DNA from: Bacteroidota bacterium
GTDB taxonomy: Bacteria > Bacteroidota > Bacteroidia > Bacteroidales > SZUA-534
Direction of reading: 5' to 3'
NCBI GenBank assembly: GCA_003250355.1
Contig: QKGS01000087.1
Coordinates: 105,939-169,938, forward strand
DNA: 64,000 nt
Part shown: piece after piece, positions 30,991 to 40,937 of the stretch
How the letters are laid out: each line of letters opens with the position of its first letter
Numbering within the stretch: position 1 is the stretch's first letter
Translations under genes and position numbers: made by a program
The notes under the pieces: model-generated
Seen by the model: the letters and a program-made list of their open reading frames with translations, nothing else
What the model was told of the DNA's origin: nothing
The model's database searches: none

Positions 30991-32595
30991 CTAATTACTA
31001 CCTGCTTTTTTAGCTATCTTTTTATTACGTATTGCTGTTTGAATACACTCCCTGCGCGATATTATTACCGATACCCCATTGTATTCGAACTCTTCTTTTA
31101 ATGCTTGCACATTCTCATTAAAGTTATTACGGTGAGGTACTAGTATTCTAATATGCTCAGGTTCTACCCCTACCCCTTTACAAATATCTTCGATACGTCC
31201 AACTCCCGACGATTGCTGCCCCCCGGTCATGGCGGTAGTACTGTTGTCTGATATTATTATTGTTACTTTGTTTTTATCATTTACAGCATCGAGTAAGCCT
31301 GTAATACCAGAATGTGTAAATGTAGAATCACCAATTATACATACAGCCGGATGTAGCCCTGCATCGGCTGCCCCTTTTGCCATTGTTACCGATGCTCCCA
31401 TATCAACACAGGTATTGAGTTTAGCGTAAGGCAATAAAACACCAAGAGTGTAACAACCTATATCGCCAAATACATGCTTATGTTCGTAACCTTTCAACAC
31501 TTCATTAAGCTCAGCAAATACGTCGCGGTGTCCACAGCCTTTACAAAGCTCAGGTGGTCTGTTGGCAATTATCTCAGGAATAGGTTCTCCTTCTTTGGCA
31601 TTTACACCAAGTGCTTTACTCAATGCATCGGGCGACAATTCTCCCATTCGTGGCAGAGTTCCATCAAGTCGTCCTTTAATTTTTGCGTTACCAAGATAAC
31701 CTTTCAATAATTCTTCATATATCGGGTATCCTTCTTCTGCAATAACTATCTCATCATTATTGGCATAAAAATCTTTTATCAGCTTCTCAGGTAATGGATA
31801 TTGCGATATTTTCAAAACCGATGCTTCAATGCTGTTTTTAGTAAGAACCTCCATTACATAATTATAAGCTATACCAAATGCAATAATACCTTTCTTTCCA
31901 TTTGCTATTCTTAGCTTATTGAAAATAGACCTTTCCGACTCAGCTACAAGCTCCTGCTGCTTGTTTAGCAATTCAGAATATTGTTTTCGGGCTATTGCAG
32001 GTATAAGAACCCATTTAGTATCACTGGTTTCGGGTTGTAATTCGTTTTGCAATACACTATTGCGCTGTGCAATTACCGAGCGTGAATGCGATAAACGTGT
32101 TGTAATTCTGACTATTACCGGCAATTGAACATTTTCCGAAAGGTTAAATGCATACCTTACACTATCGTAAGCTTCCTGCTGATTCGAAGGTTCTAATACC
32201 GGCAAGTACGAAAACTTTGCATAAAAACGGGTATCCTGCTCATTTTGCGATGAATGCATTGACGGGTCATCGGCTACTAACAAAACCAAGCCCCCATTAA
32301 TACCTGTAATGGCAGAATTAATAAACGCATCGGCGGCAACATTCAAACCAACGTGCTTCATGCATACCAAACTGCGCTTACCGGCATACGACATACCCAA
32401 AGCAGCCTCGTAAGCAGTCTTCTCATTTGCCGACCAAGCCGAACGAATATTAAGTTCCTTTGCCTCTTTCGATTTTTGAATATATTCTGTTATTTCTGTT
32501 GAAGGTGTTCCGGGATATGCATATACGCCTGAAATACCTTCGTCAATTGCAGCTAAAGCTACTGCTTCAGCTCCAAGTACAAGCTTCCTTTCCAT
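30991..32595 (-). CDS. iorA: Indolepyruvate ferredoxin oxidoreductase, alpha subunit, without ferredoxin domain
   Basis: 534 residues from the ATG at 32595 (MERKLVLGAEAVALAAI). The frame stays open to 32769, but those 58 residues are not family-like, so the start is set here. The N-terminal pyrimidine-binding part has VYAYPGTPSTEITEYI; the C-terminal thiamine-diphosphate part has CKGCGHRDVF and GDIGCYTLG, and GDSTFTHSG with SDNSTTAMTGGQ. It ends in GSN without the cysteine-rich 2x[4Fe-4S] tail found in archaeal IorA. First gene of iorA-iorB-aminotransferase. Confidence 0.92.
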   Translation of the reverse strand: MERKLVLGAEAVALAAIDEGISGVYAYPGTPSTEITEYIQKSKEAKELNIRSAWSANEKTAYEAALGMSYAGKRSLVCMKHVGLNVAADAFINSAITGINGGLVLLVADDPSMHSSQNEQDTRFYAKFSYLPVLEPSNQQEAYDSVRYAFNLSENVQLPVIVRITTRLSHSRSVIAQRNSVLQNELQPETSDTKWVLIPAIARKQYSELLNKQQELVAESERSIFNKLRIANGKKGIIAFGIAYNYVMEVLTKNSIEASVLKISQYPLPEKLIKDFYANNDEIVIAEEGYPIYEELLKGYLGNAKIKGRLDGTLPRMGELSPDALSKALGVNAKEGEPIPEIIANRPPELCKGCGHRDVFAELNEVLKGYEHKHVFGDIGCYTLGVLLPYAKLNTCVDMGASVTMAKGAADAGLHPAVCIIGDSTFTHSGITGLLDAVNDKNKVTIIISDNSTTAMTGGQQSSGVGRIEDICKGVGVEPEHIRILVPHRNNFNENVQALKEEFEYNGVSVIISRRECIQTAIRNKKIAKKAGSN

Positions 32596-32790
32596 CTTTT
32601 TGCTTTTTTTGTGATGTAAACATAGCAAATAAAAGCATAACAGGCTACGTACTTTAACCAAAATTATAGTCCAAATGCTTACAAATACTATGATTTTTAT
32701 TGTACTTTTATAAAAAACTAAATCAAATCTCAAATAACTTGAACATCTATAATTAATTACCTGTTTCAATTAAATAAAACACATGAGCCT

Positions 32791-34374
32791 ATGTTCAATT
32801 TTTTCAGATACAAAAAAACTCTTAATGAACTTAAACTAGAAAACAAAAAGCTTAAGCAATGTTTAGATTCATTAAACAAGAATAAATACACATTGAATAT
32901 TCTTGCGTCAAATATTGACTTTATGTTCTTTATTTTAGACAAAAATCTAAATTTTGAATACGCCTCCCCTTCTTTTTACAATTTATCGGGTTATTCTGAA
33001 AATGAAATCATTAACAACAACTTACTTAAAATATGTACTCCGGAATCAAGTGCAATAATTCAAAGTGAACTTCAAAAAAGAATAAGCGGAAATGGAAGTG
33101 ATAATCAGAAAAAGTGGACTTTTTCAATATATTATAAAAACAAAAAAATAGTATGGCTGGAAACTCTTGGCACACCCATTATTTCAGATAAAAAAGAATT
33201 TATGGGCGTTATTGCATTTTCAAAAAGAATAATAGATAAAAACAAAACACCAAACTTAGTATCACATATTGAAGATGCTATAGATGATAAACTAATTCAA
33301 CTTTCAACAGCAATAGAACAAACCCCCGTAAGTATAGTTATAACCGATACAAAAGGAAATATTGAATATGTAAACCCTTTTTTCTCAAAAACTACCGGAT
33401 ATGACCCCGAAGAAGTAATTGGTAAAAACCCCAGAGTTCTAAAATCGGGCAATACCGATGACCTTACTTATAAAAAAATGTGGACTACTATTTCAAATGG
33501 TGAAATTTGGTATGGTGAATTTGAAAACCGCAAAAAAAACGGGGAATTATACTTAGAAAAAGCCAGTATTGCACCAATTTTTGATACAAACAATAATATT
33601 ACCAGCTTTATTGCAATTAAAGAAGATATTACTCAACTAAGAAAAACAAGAAATGAATTAATAGAATCGGAAAAAGAACTACGAAATTTAAATGCCAAAA
33701 AGGATAAATTTTTCTCAATTATTGCTCATGACCTGCGAGGACCATTTGCCAGTATTGCAGCATTAATTAAAATGTTAAAAGAAAACTATAAAAAATACGA
33801 CAGCAAAAATGTAGAACATATATTAGGTATGCTCGACAACTCTGCAAGTAATGTATTAAAACTTACCGAAAACCTTCTTGAATGGGCAAGAACACAAACT
33901 GGTAAAATAGCATTACACAAAGAGTTACTTGTATTCAATGAAGTATGTAACAATATATTTGACACATTACAAACAGTAGCCAATAACAAAGAAGTTCAAC
34001 TTATTAACTTAAATAATGAATACATAAGCTTCTATGCCGATAAAAATATGATTGCGACAGTAATACGAAATATTATATCGAATGCAATAAAATATTCGGC
34101 TCGAAACAGCCAAATTGATGTTAAGGCAGAAATACATGGCGAATACCTGCAAATATCGGTTAAAGATTATGGTGTTGGTATTCCTCCCGAAGCTCAAGAA
34201 AAACTATTCAAAATAGACCAAAACTATACAAGCATAGGTACTGAACAAGAAAAGGGTTCGGGTCTTGGTCTTATTCTTTGTAAAGAATTTATAGAAGCTC
34301 ACAATGGTAAAATATGGTACGAAAGCAAACCTGGATTGGGAAGCACTTTCTTTTTTATAATTCCCAAACAGTAG
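32791..34374 (+). CDS. PAS-domain sensor histidine kinase
   Basis: 527 residues, soluble. Coiled coil (about 8-30), PAS 1 (about 38-150), PAS 2 with PAC (about 172-290: GNIEYVNPFFSKTTGYDPEEVIGKNPR), HisKA with His313 in FFSIIAHDLRGPFAS, and HATPase_c (about 415-525) with N-box NIISNAIKYSA, G1 DYGVGIPP and G2 GSGLGL. It autophosphorylates on the His and passes the phosphate to a receiver. There is no cognate regulator next to it; the lone receiver at 1.1-1.5 kb is only a guess. Divergent from iorA. Confidence 0.93.
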   Translation: MFNFFRYKKTLNELKLENKKLKQCLDSLNKNKYTLNILASNIDFMFFILDKNLNFEYASPSFYNLSGYSENEIINNNLLKICTPESSAIIQSELQKRISGNGSDNQKKWTFSIYYKNKKIVWLETLGTPIISDKKEFMGVIAFSKRIIDKNKTPNLVSHIEDAIDDKLIQLSTAIEQTPVSIVITDTKGNIEYVNPFFSKTTGYDPEEVIGKNPRVLKSGNTDDLTYKKMWTTISNGEIWYGEFENRKKNGELYLEKASIAPIFDTNNNITSFIAIKEDITQLRKTRNELIESEKELRNLNAKKDKFFSIIAHDLRGPFASIAALIKMLKENYKKYDSKNVEHILGMLDNSASNVLKLTENLLEWARTQTGKIALHKELLVFNEVCNNIFDTLQTVANNKEVQLINLNNEYISFYADKNMIATVIRNIISNAIKYSARNSQIDVKAEIHGEYLQISVKDYGVGIPPEAQEKLFKIDQNYTSIGTEQEKGSGLGLILCKEFIEAHNGKIWYESKPGLGSTFFFIIPKQ

Positions 34375-34491
34375 CAAATAGCTTTAGTATTACTATATAA
34401 TATACTCATCAAAAATAGCCTTATCTTTTATACAATATTTTAAGATTCTTCCTTTTTATTTGTATATTGGTGAACAATAAAACTATACAGC

Positions 34492-35409
34492 ATGAAGAAT
34501 ATAACAAGGATTACAACAGTGTGTTTGGTTATAACTTTTGCATTAATAAGTTGCAAAGAACGAGAGCATAAAGTTCAATATTTTAACAATATTAGTTGGT
34601 ATAATGGCAATGAACTTGTAATTCAAGATAATTTTTCATACTCAAATACAGTTTACGACACAATAACACAAACACTGAAAAATGATTCATTATTTCCCAT
34701 AAAAGCAAACGATACTTCGATTACATTTACATACTTTACTACAAAGGGTTATTATAAAGATGACAAAGTATACCAAACCACCCATTTGGAAAAAAACGTT
34801 GAAAACATAAAATATGATTTCAAATACATAAATAATAAACCACGACTAATACTATACCGCGAACCATTCCCTTTGATTCTTTCTACCGACTCTCCACTTG
34901 AACTTCCTGAAACTAAGAATTTCACCCCTGTTAAATTTATAATTTCAGAATATAGCATTGGCGACAAAATAGACCGTTCACTGCTAAAAACCAAAGGAGT
35001 ATACAACTATCCCAAGTACACTATTGAAGATTGCGAATTTATTGGCAATAAAGACATTACCTTTAAGATAATAGGTTACAATACCATATACTCTATTGAA
35101 CGTAAACATATAGAAGATTTCAGAATTCAGGATATTATAGAAGTTGTAAACAGTAAGTTAGGAGTAGATCATGAATACCGTCCTATGCGAAAATGGCCAA
35201 ACAGTTCCGATTACGAATACGAATTTTATCGTTGGGAAGAAAACGGAGTTCAAATAAACCTTGCCAGAAGTGTATATGTTGGAAATGCATCGTACAAATC
35301 GCTTATCAATTCTGAAGACTGGATACTTACCTATGACGATTCATTCCAACAAGCTATTTTGGTTGAAACATACAGAAATGGAAAAAGCGAATCGAGCATT
35401 ATAAACTAA
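34492..35409 (+). CDS. Lipoprotein of unknown function
   Basis: 305 residues. Lipoprotein signal with lipobox LISC (Cys21). The rest is a mature domain rich in Tyr, Asn and Lys, with no membrane segment and no motif I recognise. It lies 23 nt before the sugar-kinase gene and may share its transcript. Confidence 0.6.
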   Translation: MKNITRITTVCLVITFALISCKEREHKVQYFNNISWYNGNELVIQDNFSYSNTVYDTITQTLKNDSLFPIKANDTSITFTYFTTKGYYKDDKVYQTTHLEKNVENIKYDFKYINNKPRLILYREPFPLILSTDSPLELPETKNFTPVKFIISEYSIGDKIDRSLLKTKGVYNYPKYTIEDCEFIGNKDITFKIIGYNTIYSIERKHIEDFRIQDIIEVVNSKLGVDHEYRPMRKWPNSSDYEYEFYRWEENGVQINLARSVYVGNASYKSLINSEDWILTYDDSFQQAILVETYRNGKSESSIIN

Positions 35410-35432
35410 TTTCTGCTTTATTTACAAGGCAA

Positions 35433-36260
35433 ATGAAACTAATTGCAGAAGCCGGGGGTACAAAAATTGATTGGGTTATTGTTTCTGAGCAACCAAATGT
35501 ATATTTCAGTTCAACAGGATACAACCCATTGCAGAATGATTCGAACTATCTCAGACAAATTCTTATATCATCATTTCCAAATAATGTTTATGCCAATAAC
35601 ATTAATGAAATAGATTATTTTGGAACCGGTTGCGCATCACAAGCCGGAAAAATCAATGTAGAAAAAGCATTGAAGCATTATTTTCCCAATGCTAATATTA
35701 TAAATATATACTCCGACCTTACTGCTGTTGGTAAAGCAATATTTAAACACAATTCAGGAATAGTTGGAATTTTGGGTACCGGTGCAAGTATTGGTTTTTA
35801 TTCAAATGATATTTTGGAAACACCTGTTCCTTCGTTGGGATATTTACTTGGTGACGAAGGTAGCGGAGCCTGGCTTGGTAAAGAATTACTAAAAAAAACT
35901 ATTAGAAAAGAATTGCCTGACAATATTATTTTAAAACTTTTTAAAACTTATAATACTTCACAAGCTCAATTAATAAAAGATACATACACAACAAAATTGC
36001 CTGCCGCTTATTTGGCATCGTTCGTTCCATTCATCCTTAATCATATTGATAATAAGGATATAAAAAGAATTATAGAATCGGGCTTTATGAAATACACAGA
36101 ACATAACATAGTGCCAATACTTGAGATATATAAATCTGATGAAATTGGTATTTGTGGTGGTGTTGCTTTTTCTTTTAAAGATATGCTTCTAAAAACAATA
36201 TCAAACTTTACTAATATAAAAGTTACTGTTTTAAAAACACCTTTAGAGGGATTATTGTAA
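35433..36260 (+). CDS. BadF/BadG/BcrA/BcrD-type ATPase, N-acetylglucosamine kinase-like
   Basis: 275 residues. ASKHA sugar-kinase fold: phosphate-1 loop AEAGGTKIDWVIV (6-18), phosphate-2 region GILGTGASIGF, LGDEGSGAWLGKELLKK and the late GICGGVAFSF. This is the short Bacteroidota form related to eukaryotic N-acetylglucosamine kinase, probably phosphorylating an amino sugar from wall recycling or feeding. The substrate is inferred from family resemblance only. Confidence 0.85.
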   Translation: MKLIAEAGGTKIDWVIVSEQPNVYFSSTGYNPLQNDSNYLRQILISSFPNNVYANNINEIDYFGTGCASQAGKINVEKALKHYFPNANIINIYSDLTAVGKAIFKHNSGIVGILGTGASIGFYSNDILETPVPSLGYLLGDEGSGAWLGKELLKKTIRKELPDNIILKLFKTYNTSQAQLIKDTYTTKLPAAYLASFVPFILNHIDNKDIKRIIESGFMKYTEHNIVPILEIYKSDEIGICGGVAFSFKDMLLKTISNFTNIKVTVLKTPLEGLL

Positions 36261-36300
36261 TAATTTCATTACTGCAATTTTCATAAAAACCCAAAATAAT

Positions 36301-36510
36301 CTAATTCTCGGTATCTTTAAGCAACTCATCAACCTCCGCTTTTGTATCTGTAAGTTTTTTCTTACATTTTTTAATCAGTTCTGAAACACGTTTTACATTA
36401 TCCGATATTTGGTCAATATCTAGTTCTTCCGACTCTATTTTTTCAAGAATCGACTCTATCTCCTGAACTGCTTTTTCGTATGAAAATTTTTCTGTCATTT
36501 CAATATTCAT
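36301..36510 (-). CDS. xseB: Exodeoxyribonuclease VII small subunit
   Basis: 69 residues. SYEKAVQEIESILEKIESEELDIDQISDNV is the XseB helical hairpin. It joins XseA to form the nuclease that degrades single-stranded DNA. No xseA lies beside it in this window; the upstream gene is rluF. Confidence 0.9.
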   Translation of the reverse strand: MNIEMTEKFSYEKAVQEIESILEKIESEELDIDQISDNVKRVSELIKKCKKKLTDTKAEVDELLKDTEN

Positions 36511-36560
36511 TTTAATTAGCTCTTAAAATACTTAATCCCCAAAAACAAAAAATAGCTCAT

Positions 36561-37289
36561 CTACTCATGTGTTTTACTGGAATCAGTACACAACAAATTC
36601 AATTCCTCAAGCTCTTTTTCTGTAATATAACGCCATTTTCCAACAGGTATATCAAGGCTTATATTCATAATACGTATGCGCTTTAAACGGGTAACATTAT
36701 AACCCAAATATTCGCACATACGACGTATTTGTCGGTTGAGCCCCTGGGTAAGAATAATTCTAAATGTACTATCGTCAACCCTTTCAACAAAACATTTCCG
36801 AGTTACCGTATCAAGTATCGGTACTCCATTCGACATACTTTGAATAAATGCATTTGTAACCGTTTTATCAACACTCACAATATACTCTTTCTCATGATTG
36901 TTTCGTGCACGCAATATTTTATTAACAATATCGCCATCGTTGGTAAGGAAAATAAGACCTTCACTAGGTTTGTCGAGCCTACCAACAGGAAAAATTCTTT
37001 TCGGATAGTTTATAAAATCAATAATATTATTCTTTTCAACCCGAGTATCGGTAGTACAAACCACGCCAACCGGCTTATTAAATGCTATATAAACATTATC
37101 ATTACCCTTTGCTGAAACAACTTTGCCATTAACAGTTACTTCATCATTTGGCGATACTTTTGTACCCATATCAGGTACTTTACCGTTAATTTTTACCGCA
37201 CCTTTTTCGATAAGCTTATCGGCTTCGCGTCGTGAGCAATACCCTACTTCACTTAAATATTTATTAATACGTACTAAAGAATCCTTCAT
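36561..37289 (-). CDS. rluF: 23S rRNA pseudouridine synthase RluF-like
   Basis: 242 residues from the ATG at 37289 (MKDSLVRINKYLSEVG); an upstream in-frame ATG at 37352 adds 21 residues unlike the family. S4 RNA-binding domain (about 5-60: CSRREADKLIEKGAVKING) and the catalytic domain with GRLDKPSEGL (Asp106), KILRARNNHEKEY and QGLNRQIRRMCEYLGY. It closely matches E. coli RluF, which makes pseudouridine in 23S rRNA helix 74. It is followed by xseB 50 nt downstream. Confidence 0.92.
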   Translation of the reverse strand: MKDSLVRINKYLSEVGYCSRREADKLIEKGAVKINGKVPDMGTKVSPNDEVTVNGKVVSAKGNDNVYIAFNKPVGVVCTTDTRVEKNNIIDFINYPKRIFPVGRLDKPSEGLIFLTNDGDIVNKILRARNNHEKEYIVSVDKTVTNAFIQSMSNGVPILDTVTRKCFVERVDDSTFRIILTQGLNRQIRRMCEYLGYNVTRLKRIRIMNISLDIPVGKWRYITEKELEELNLLCTDSSKTHE

Positions 37290-37394
37290 TATAATATTTG
37301 ATAATGCAAAGCTAATTATTATTTTTGTGTGAAGTGAATGATAATAGAACATATTGTTTTATCAATCAAAATTTTAATTTTACACATACTTTAC

Positions 37395-37402
37395 TAGTTT
37401 TG
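37395..37402 (+). promoter_or_regulatory. -7 box for the gene at 37428
   Basis: TAGTTTTG, matching TAnnTTTG, 25 nt before the ATG. Confidence 0.45.
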
Positions 37403-37427
37403 GTAAAAATCTTAATTTAGAAAGTGC

Positions 37428-38135
37428 ATGCTACAAACTGACTTACTTCCGGTACAAATACATTACTTAAGCAACCCAAAAAAACTAAAGGTTTACGATG
37501 TAATTGGCATATTACTAAAAGACCTTACACTTCGACAGATTATTTATTATCACAACGTTAGTAGTTTTCCAAACCAGCTTTCGCGTAAACGCCAAAAGTA
37601 TGGAATGATAATGCAGGGAAGCAAGTTTCATGAATACTACAACGATAATCCACCTTTGTTTGAGAAACTATTTTTATCGCCACTTGAAGAAATACCAAGA
37701 ATTCAACTTAGAATACTTTCTGACTACGTTATAAAACGATATAATATGCCCAGCCAGTTTATTCAGGTTGAAATTCAGGCTCCTTTAATGAACGATGGAT
37801 TAATGTCAGGACCTCCTGTGTTAAAATCATTCGGTATGTTTTCGGCTACAACTAAAGGTAAAGAAGAGGCTGAGAAATTCAACCAACATATGTCGAGTGT
37901 TCATGAGAAAATATCGTCAACAATTAAAGCAGATGACAATAAATTCATAGCAACTATTGAAGAATGTGGTATTTATGCTCTTATTCTTAAACATACCGAC
38001 CATGAGCTTTATGAAGAAATGTATGAAAGAACAGATGAGTTAGTAAAAAAGCTACAACCAACCATTACCAATTATCTGAATATATTTCATGCTGCTATGA
38101 TAATTGAAGTTGGTGCTCATGCAGAAGACCACTAG
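37428..38135 (+). CDS. Conserved-looking protein of unknown function
   Basis: 235 residues, soluble, not recognised. The N-terminal half is basic and hydrophobic, and the second half has an acidic helical segment (about 140-225) that ends in HAAMIIEVGAHAEDH. No signal peptide, membrane helix or known catalytic motif is visible. Own -7 box, single gene. The Asp/Glu/His-rich C-terminus could bind metal; that is speculation. Confidence 0.55.
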   Translation: MLQTDLLPVQIHYLSNPKKLKVYDVIGILLKDLTLRQIIYYHNVSSFPNQLSRKRQKYGMIMQGSKFHEYYNDNPPLFEKLFLSPLEEIPRIQLRILSDYVIKRYNMPSQFIQVEIQAPLMNDGLMSGPPVLKSFGMFSATTKGKEEAEKFNQHMSSVHEKISSTIKADDNKFIATIEECGIYALILKHTDHELYEEMYERTDELVKKLQPTITNYLNIFHAAMIIEVGAHAEDH

Positions 38136-38254
38136 AAAAACAATTATTTAATTAGAGTTGTTAAAAACACGTTAATTACTTTTTATTAACATCATTTATC
38201 ACCTTATGTAAATAGGTTATTTTAGCATACTTAAAATAGCCAAAGTACATAAGA

Positions 38255-40936
38255 ATGAACAAAAAAATAACACTTGCGTTTTTGCTTATAATTATTTCAA
38301 TTATAAGCTTTTGCCAAACAGAAACAATACTACGTGAAGCCGACGAAAAAACTATTCCTATAAAGGCACACACAAACAAAGAGACATCGGAAATACTTGA
38401 TGTGTTAAAAAAATGTTCCGGTCCGTCGGAAATAAAATTCAACATTAAAGAGCATCACGAAATATACAAAACAGCCGGTAATTTATCTATAAAATTGGCT
38501 GTTGGTAATATGGTAATGCAAGGTAACTACTCTTATAAAGACTTTGCCATAGACCAATTACTTGTTCCTACAACAATTACATACACATATAACTTTACCA
38601 ACAACGAAGGTAAAAGTATAAAAGCAGAAAGTTTTGCAAATGAGTCGTACAAATCGGGTGAATATATTGTAAAGCTTAAACAGCCATCCTTTGACGGAGA
38701 AAAAGAGAGTAAAATATTTTTAACAAACCTTGAATTAGGTTACACCTCCAACGATTTAGGTAAACTCAAAGCATTTATAGAAACTGTAGATGCGTATTAT
38801 AATGCCGATGCATTGTTAAGAATGGTAAACCGCGAACTTGATGCCATGTATATGGATAGTATAGAGCTATTACAAGAAAACCTTAAAACTACTGAAATTA
38901 ACATAGAAAAGTTCGATGCTATGAAACAAGAACGTTTTTTTAGCAAACTTGACCTAGATGCTAATGACCCCATTGGCTTTAAATCGCATTTAGGCAAAAC
39001 CTATGTAAAAAATCGTAGCCAAAAACAAACCTTAGAACACAAGCTAAAGTATATGCACGAAACATATTATCTTAAAGGTATGGAATGGCTGCAATGGGGT
39101 GATACCATTAAAGCTCAGGTGCATTTTTACAGAAGCATAGAAGAAAAACCCAACTATACTCCACCGTTCTATCAAATAGCAGAATACGATTATTCGCTAA
39201 AAAAATATAGTGCAGTACTCGATACCTGTGTAACAATAATTACCAAACTTACCCCCGATAACGATACCAGATACAGTACCGTAAAACTTACCGAAGCTGT
39301 TATATATCACTACATTGACTCTATCAACAAATACATTACCAATGAGCAATTTGCTGAAGGAATAAAGCTACTAAACAAAAGTATCTCATATGCTACTCAA
39401 ATAAAAGGAGTGCGCAAATTCAGCGAGTTCGATGATATATATGGACGAATTAACCTTGCTTATTATAATCAATTGGTTAACGAAACAAAAAATAAACTTG
39501 CACGGTTTAATCTATTTGAAGCAAAATTCAATATTGATTCACTAGCCCGTTTCCGATATGCATTCAGAGCCGACATTCAGGATGAAACACCGGAACATAA
39601 TTTACAAAACGAATTATATTCTCAATGGATAGCAAAAGGTAAAGATGCTTTAGAAAACAAAATGCCCGACACTGCTTTTATTTCATTTAAAAATGCAAAA
39701 GCCACTTGTAAAACATACAATGCAGTACAATGCACTAATGAACTTGACAGTCTGCAACTTACATCAATTAAACAATACTATTCAAAACTAATAAATGATG
39801 CTGAAATACTAATTACAGAAAACTTTGGCGACTCTGCTGTAAATACACTACTATTTGCCGACAAGCTGATAGCTGCCTGGAATATTGAAAAATCACCATT
39901 GGCCGACAGTCTGCTAACAGCTGCATATCAGGTAAAATACAACAATCTTATAGCAGAAGGCGATAACAGTTTAAATACAGGCGATTCCAGACAAGCTTTA
40001 GCATTTTACAACGAAGCCTTGAAGCTTTCGCAGAATATTTCACTTCAACAAAATATGGAATTGACTAAAAAAATTAGCAAAGCAGCCGAAGCTATTGTTA
40101 TTCAGTACTGCGACCATGGGCTTACTCACGCCGATGCCTTACAAGTAGATAAAGCACGAGAGTATTTAATAAAGGCAGAAAGTGTTGCCAACCAATATAG
40201 TATAGAAGAAGTTGAAAGTGTTAAACTAAAGATTGAACAACTAAGGGCAGCCTTAAACTCAGGAGAATGCAACAGTGCATTATACAAATTCAATATAAAA
40301 TTCCGTACAGGTGAAAAATTCATAGAACAAAAAGACTTCCCCAAAGCTTTTACTGCACTAAACGAAGCTATTGACATTTGCAAAAGCTATAAAGAATGTG
40401 AATTACCACTGGATAAAACAAAAGAACTAAAAGAAAAAATACGACCTGTTAAAATATATCAGGAAGAGATAAAAAGTATAGAAAGAGACATTGAAGATAA
40501 AAGTTACAGCAAGGCTATTGAAGCATATACAGAGTTAAGTGAATATTTTACCGATTCTGTTAAGTACAATTATAATATCAGTCACGATTCATTATTTATA
40601 TACATTAAAAGTCATAAAGATTTACAATTCATTGATTTTGCTGTACTACACTATTCGGGACTAGACGAAACCAATAAATGCATCGAATTATTAAATATCC
40701 TTTATAAAAAAGAATACAATAACAACTGGGCAAAACAAAGCATGACTGCATTAGGAAAACAACTGGCACAAATTGATTTTGAAGAAAAAAGCAGTGCCAA
40801 TCCCGAAACACTAATTGCTCAGTATACAAAAAACGACAAATGGTTCCGACATTTGAGTAACGCATACATGGAACAATGGAAAGAATACTCTAAAACCATT
40901 GTTCCGGAAGTAAATGAAATACCGAAAGAAGAATAG
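38255..40936 (+). CDS. Exported TPR-like helical repeat protein
   Basis: 893 residues. Signal peptide (about 1-21), a beta-rich N-terminal domain (about 25-170), then almost all-helical tandem units resembling tetratricopeptide repeats (for example GMEWLQWGDTIKAQVHFYRS and GDNSLNTGDSRQALAFYNEAL). No transmembrane segment after the signal. Probably a periplasmic scaffold. It ends one base before the glycosyltransferase ATG, so the two are co-expressed. Confidence 0.7.
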   Translation: MNKKITLAFLLIIISIISFCQTETILREADEKTIPIKAHTNKETSEILDVLKKCSGPSEIKFNIKEHHEIYKTAGNLSIKLAVGNMVMQGNYSYKDFAIDQLLVPTTITYTYNFTNNEGKSIKAESFANESYKSGEYIVKLKQPSFDGEKESKIFLTNLELGYTSNDLGKLKAFIETVDAYYNADALLRMVNRELDAMYMDSIELLQENLKTTEINIEKFDAMKQERFFSKLDLDANDPIGFKSHLGKTYVKNRSQKQTLEHKLKYMHETYYLKGMEWLQWGDTIKAQVHFYRSIEEKPNYTPPFYQIAEYDYSLKKYSAVLDTCVTIITKLTPDNDTRYSTVKLTEAVIYHYIDSINKYITNEQFAEGIKLLNKSISYATQIKGVRKFSEFDDIYGRINLAYYNQLVNETKNKLARFNLFEAKFNIDSLARFRYAFRADIQDETPEHNLQNELYSQWIAKGKDALENKMPDTAFISFKNAKATCKTYNAVQCTNELDSLQLTSIKQYYSKLINDAEILITENFGDSAVNTLLFADKLIAAWNIEKSPLADSLLTAAYQVKYNNLIAEGDNSLNTGDSRQALAFYNEALKLSQNISLQQNMELTKKISKAAEAIVIQYCDHGLTHADALQVDKAREYLIKAESVANQYSIEEVESVKLKIEQLRAALNSGECNSALYKFNIKFRTGEKFIEQKDFPKAFTALNEAIDICKSYKECELPLDKTKELKEKIRPVKIYQEEIKSIERDIEDKSYSKAIEAYTELSEYFTDSVKYNYNISHDSLFIYIKSHKDLQFIDFAVLHYSGLDETNKCIELLNILYKKEYNNNWAKQSMTALGKQLAQIDFEEKSSANPETLIAQYTKNDKWFRHLSNAYMEQWKEYSKTIVPEVNEIPKEE

Positions 40937-40937
40937 C

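Noticed and set aside
32596..32769. 58-residue N-terminal extension of IorA
   Set aside because: The extension is hydrophobic and unlike the family, while the ATG at 32595 starts exactly at the conserved N-terminus.
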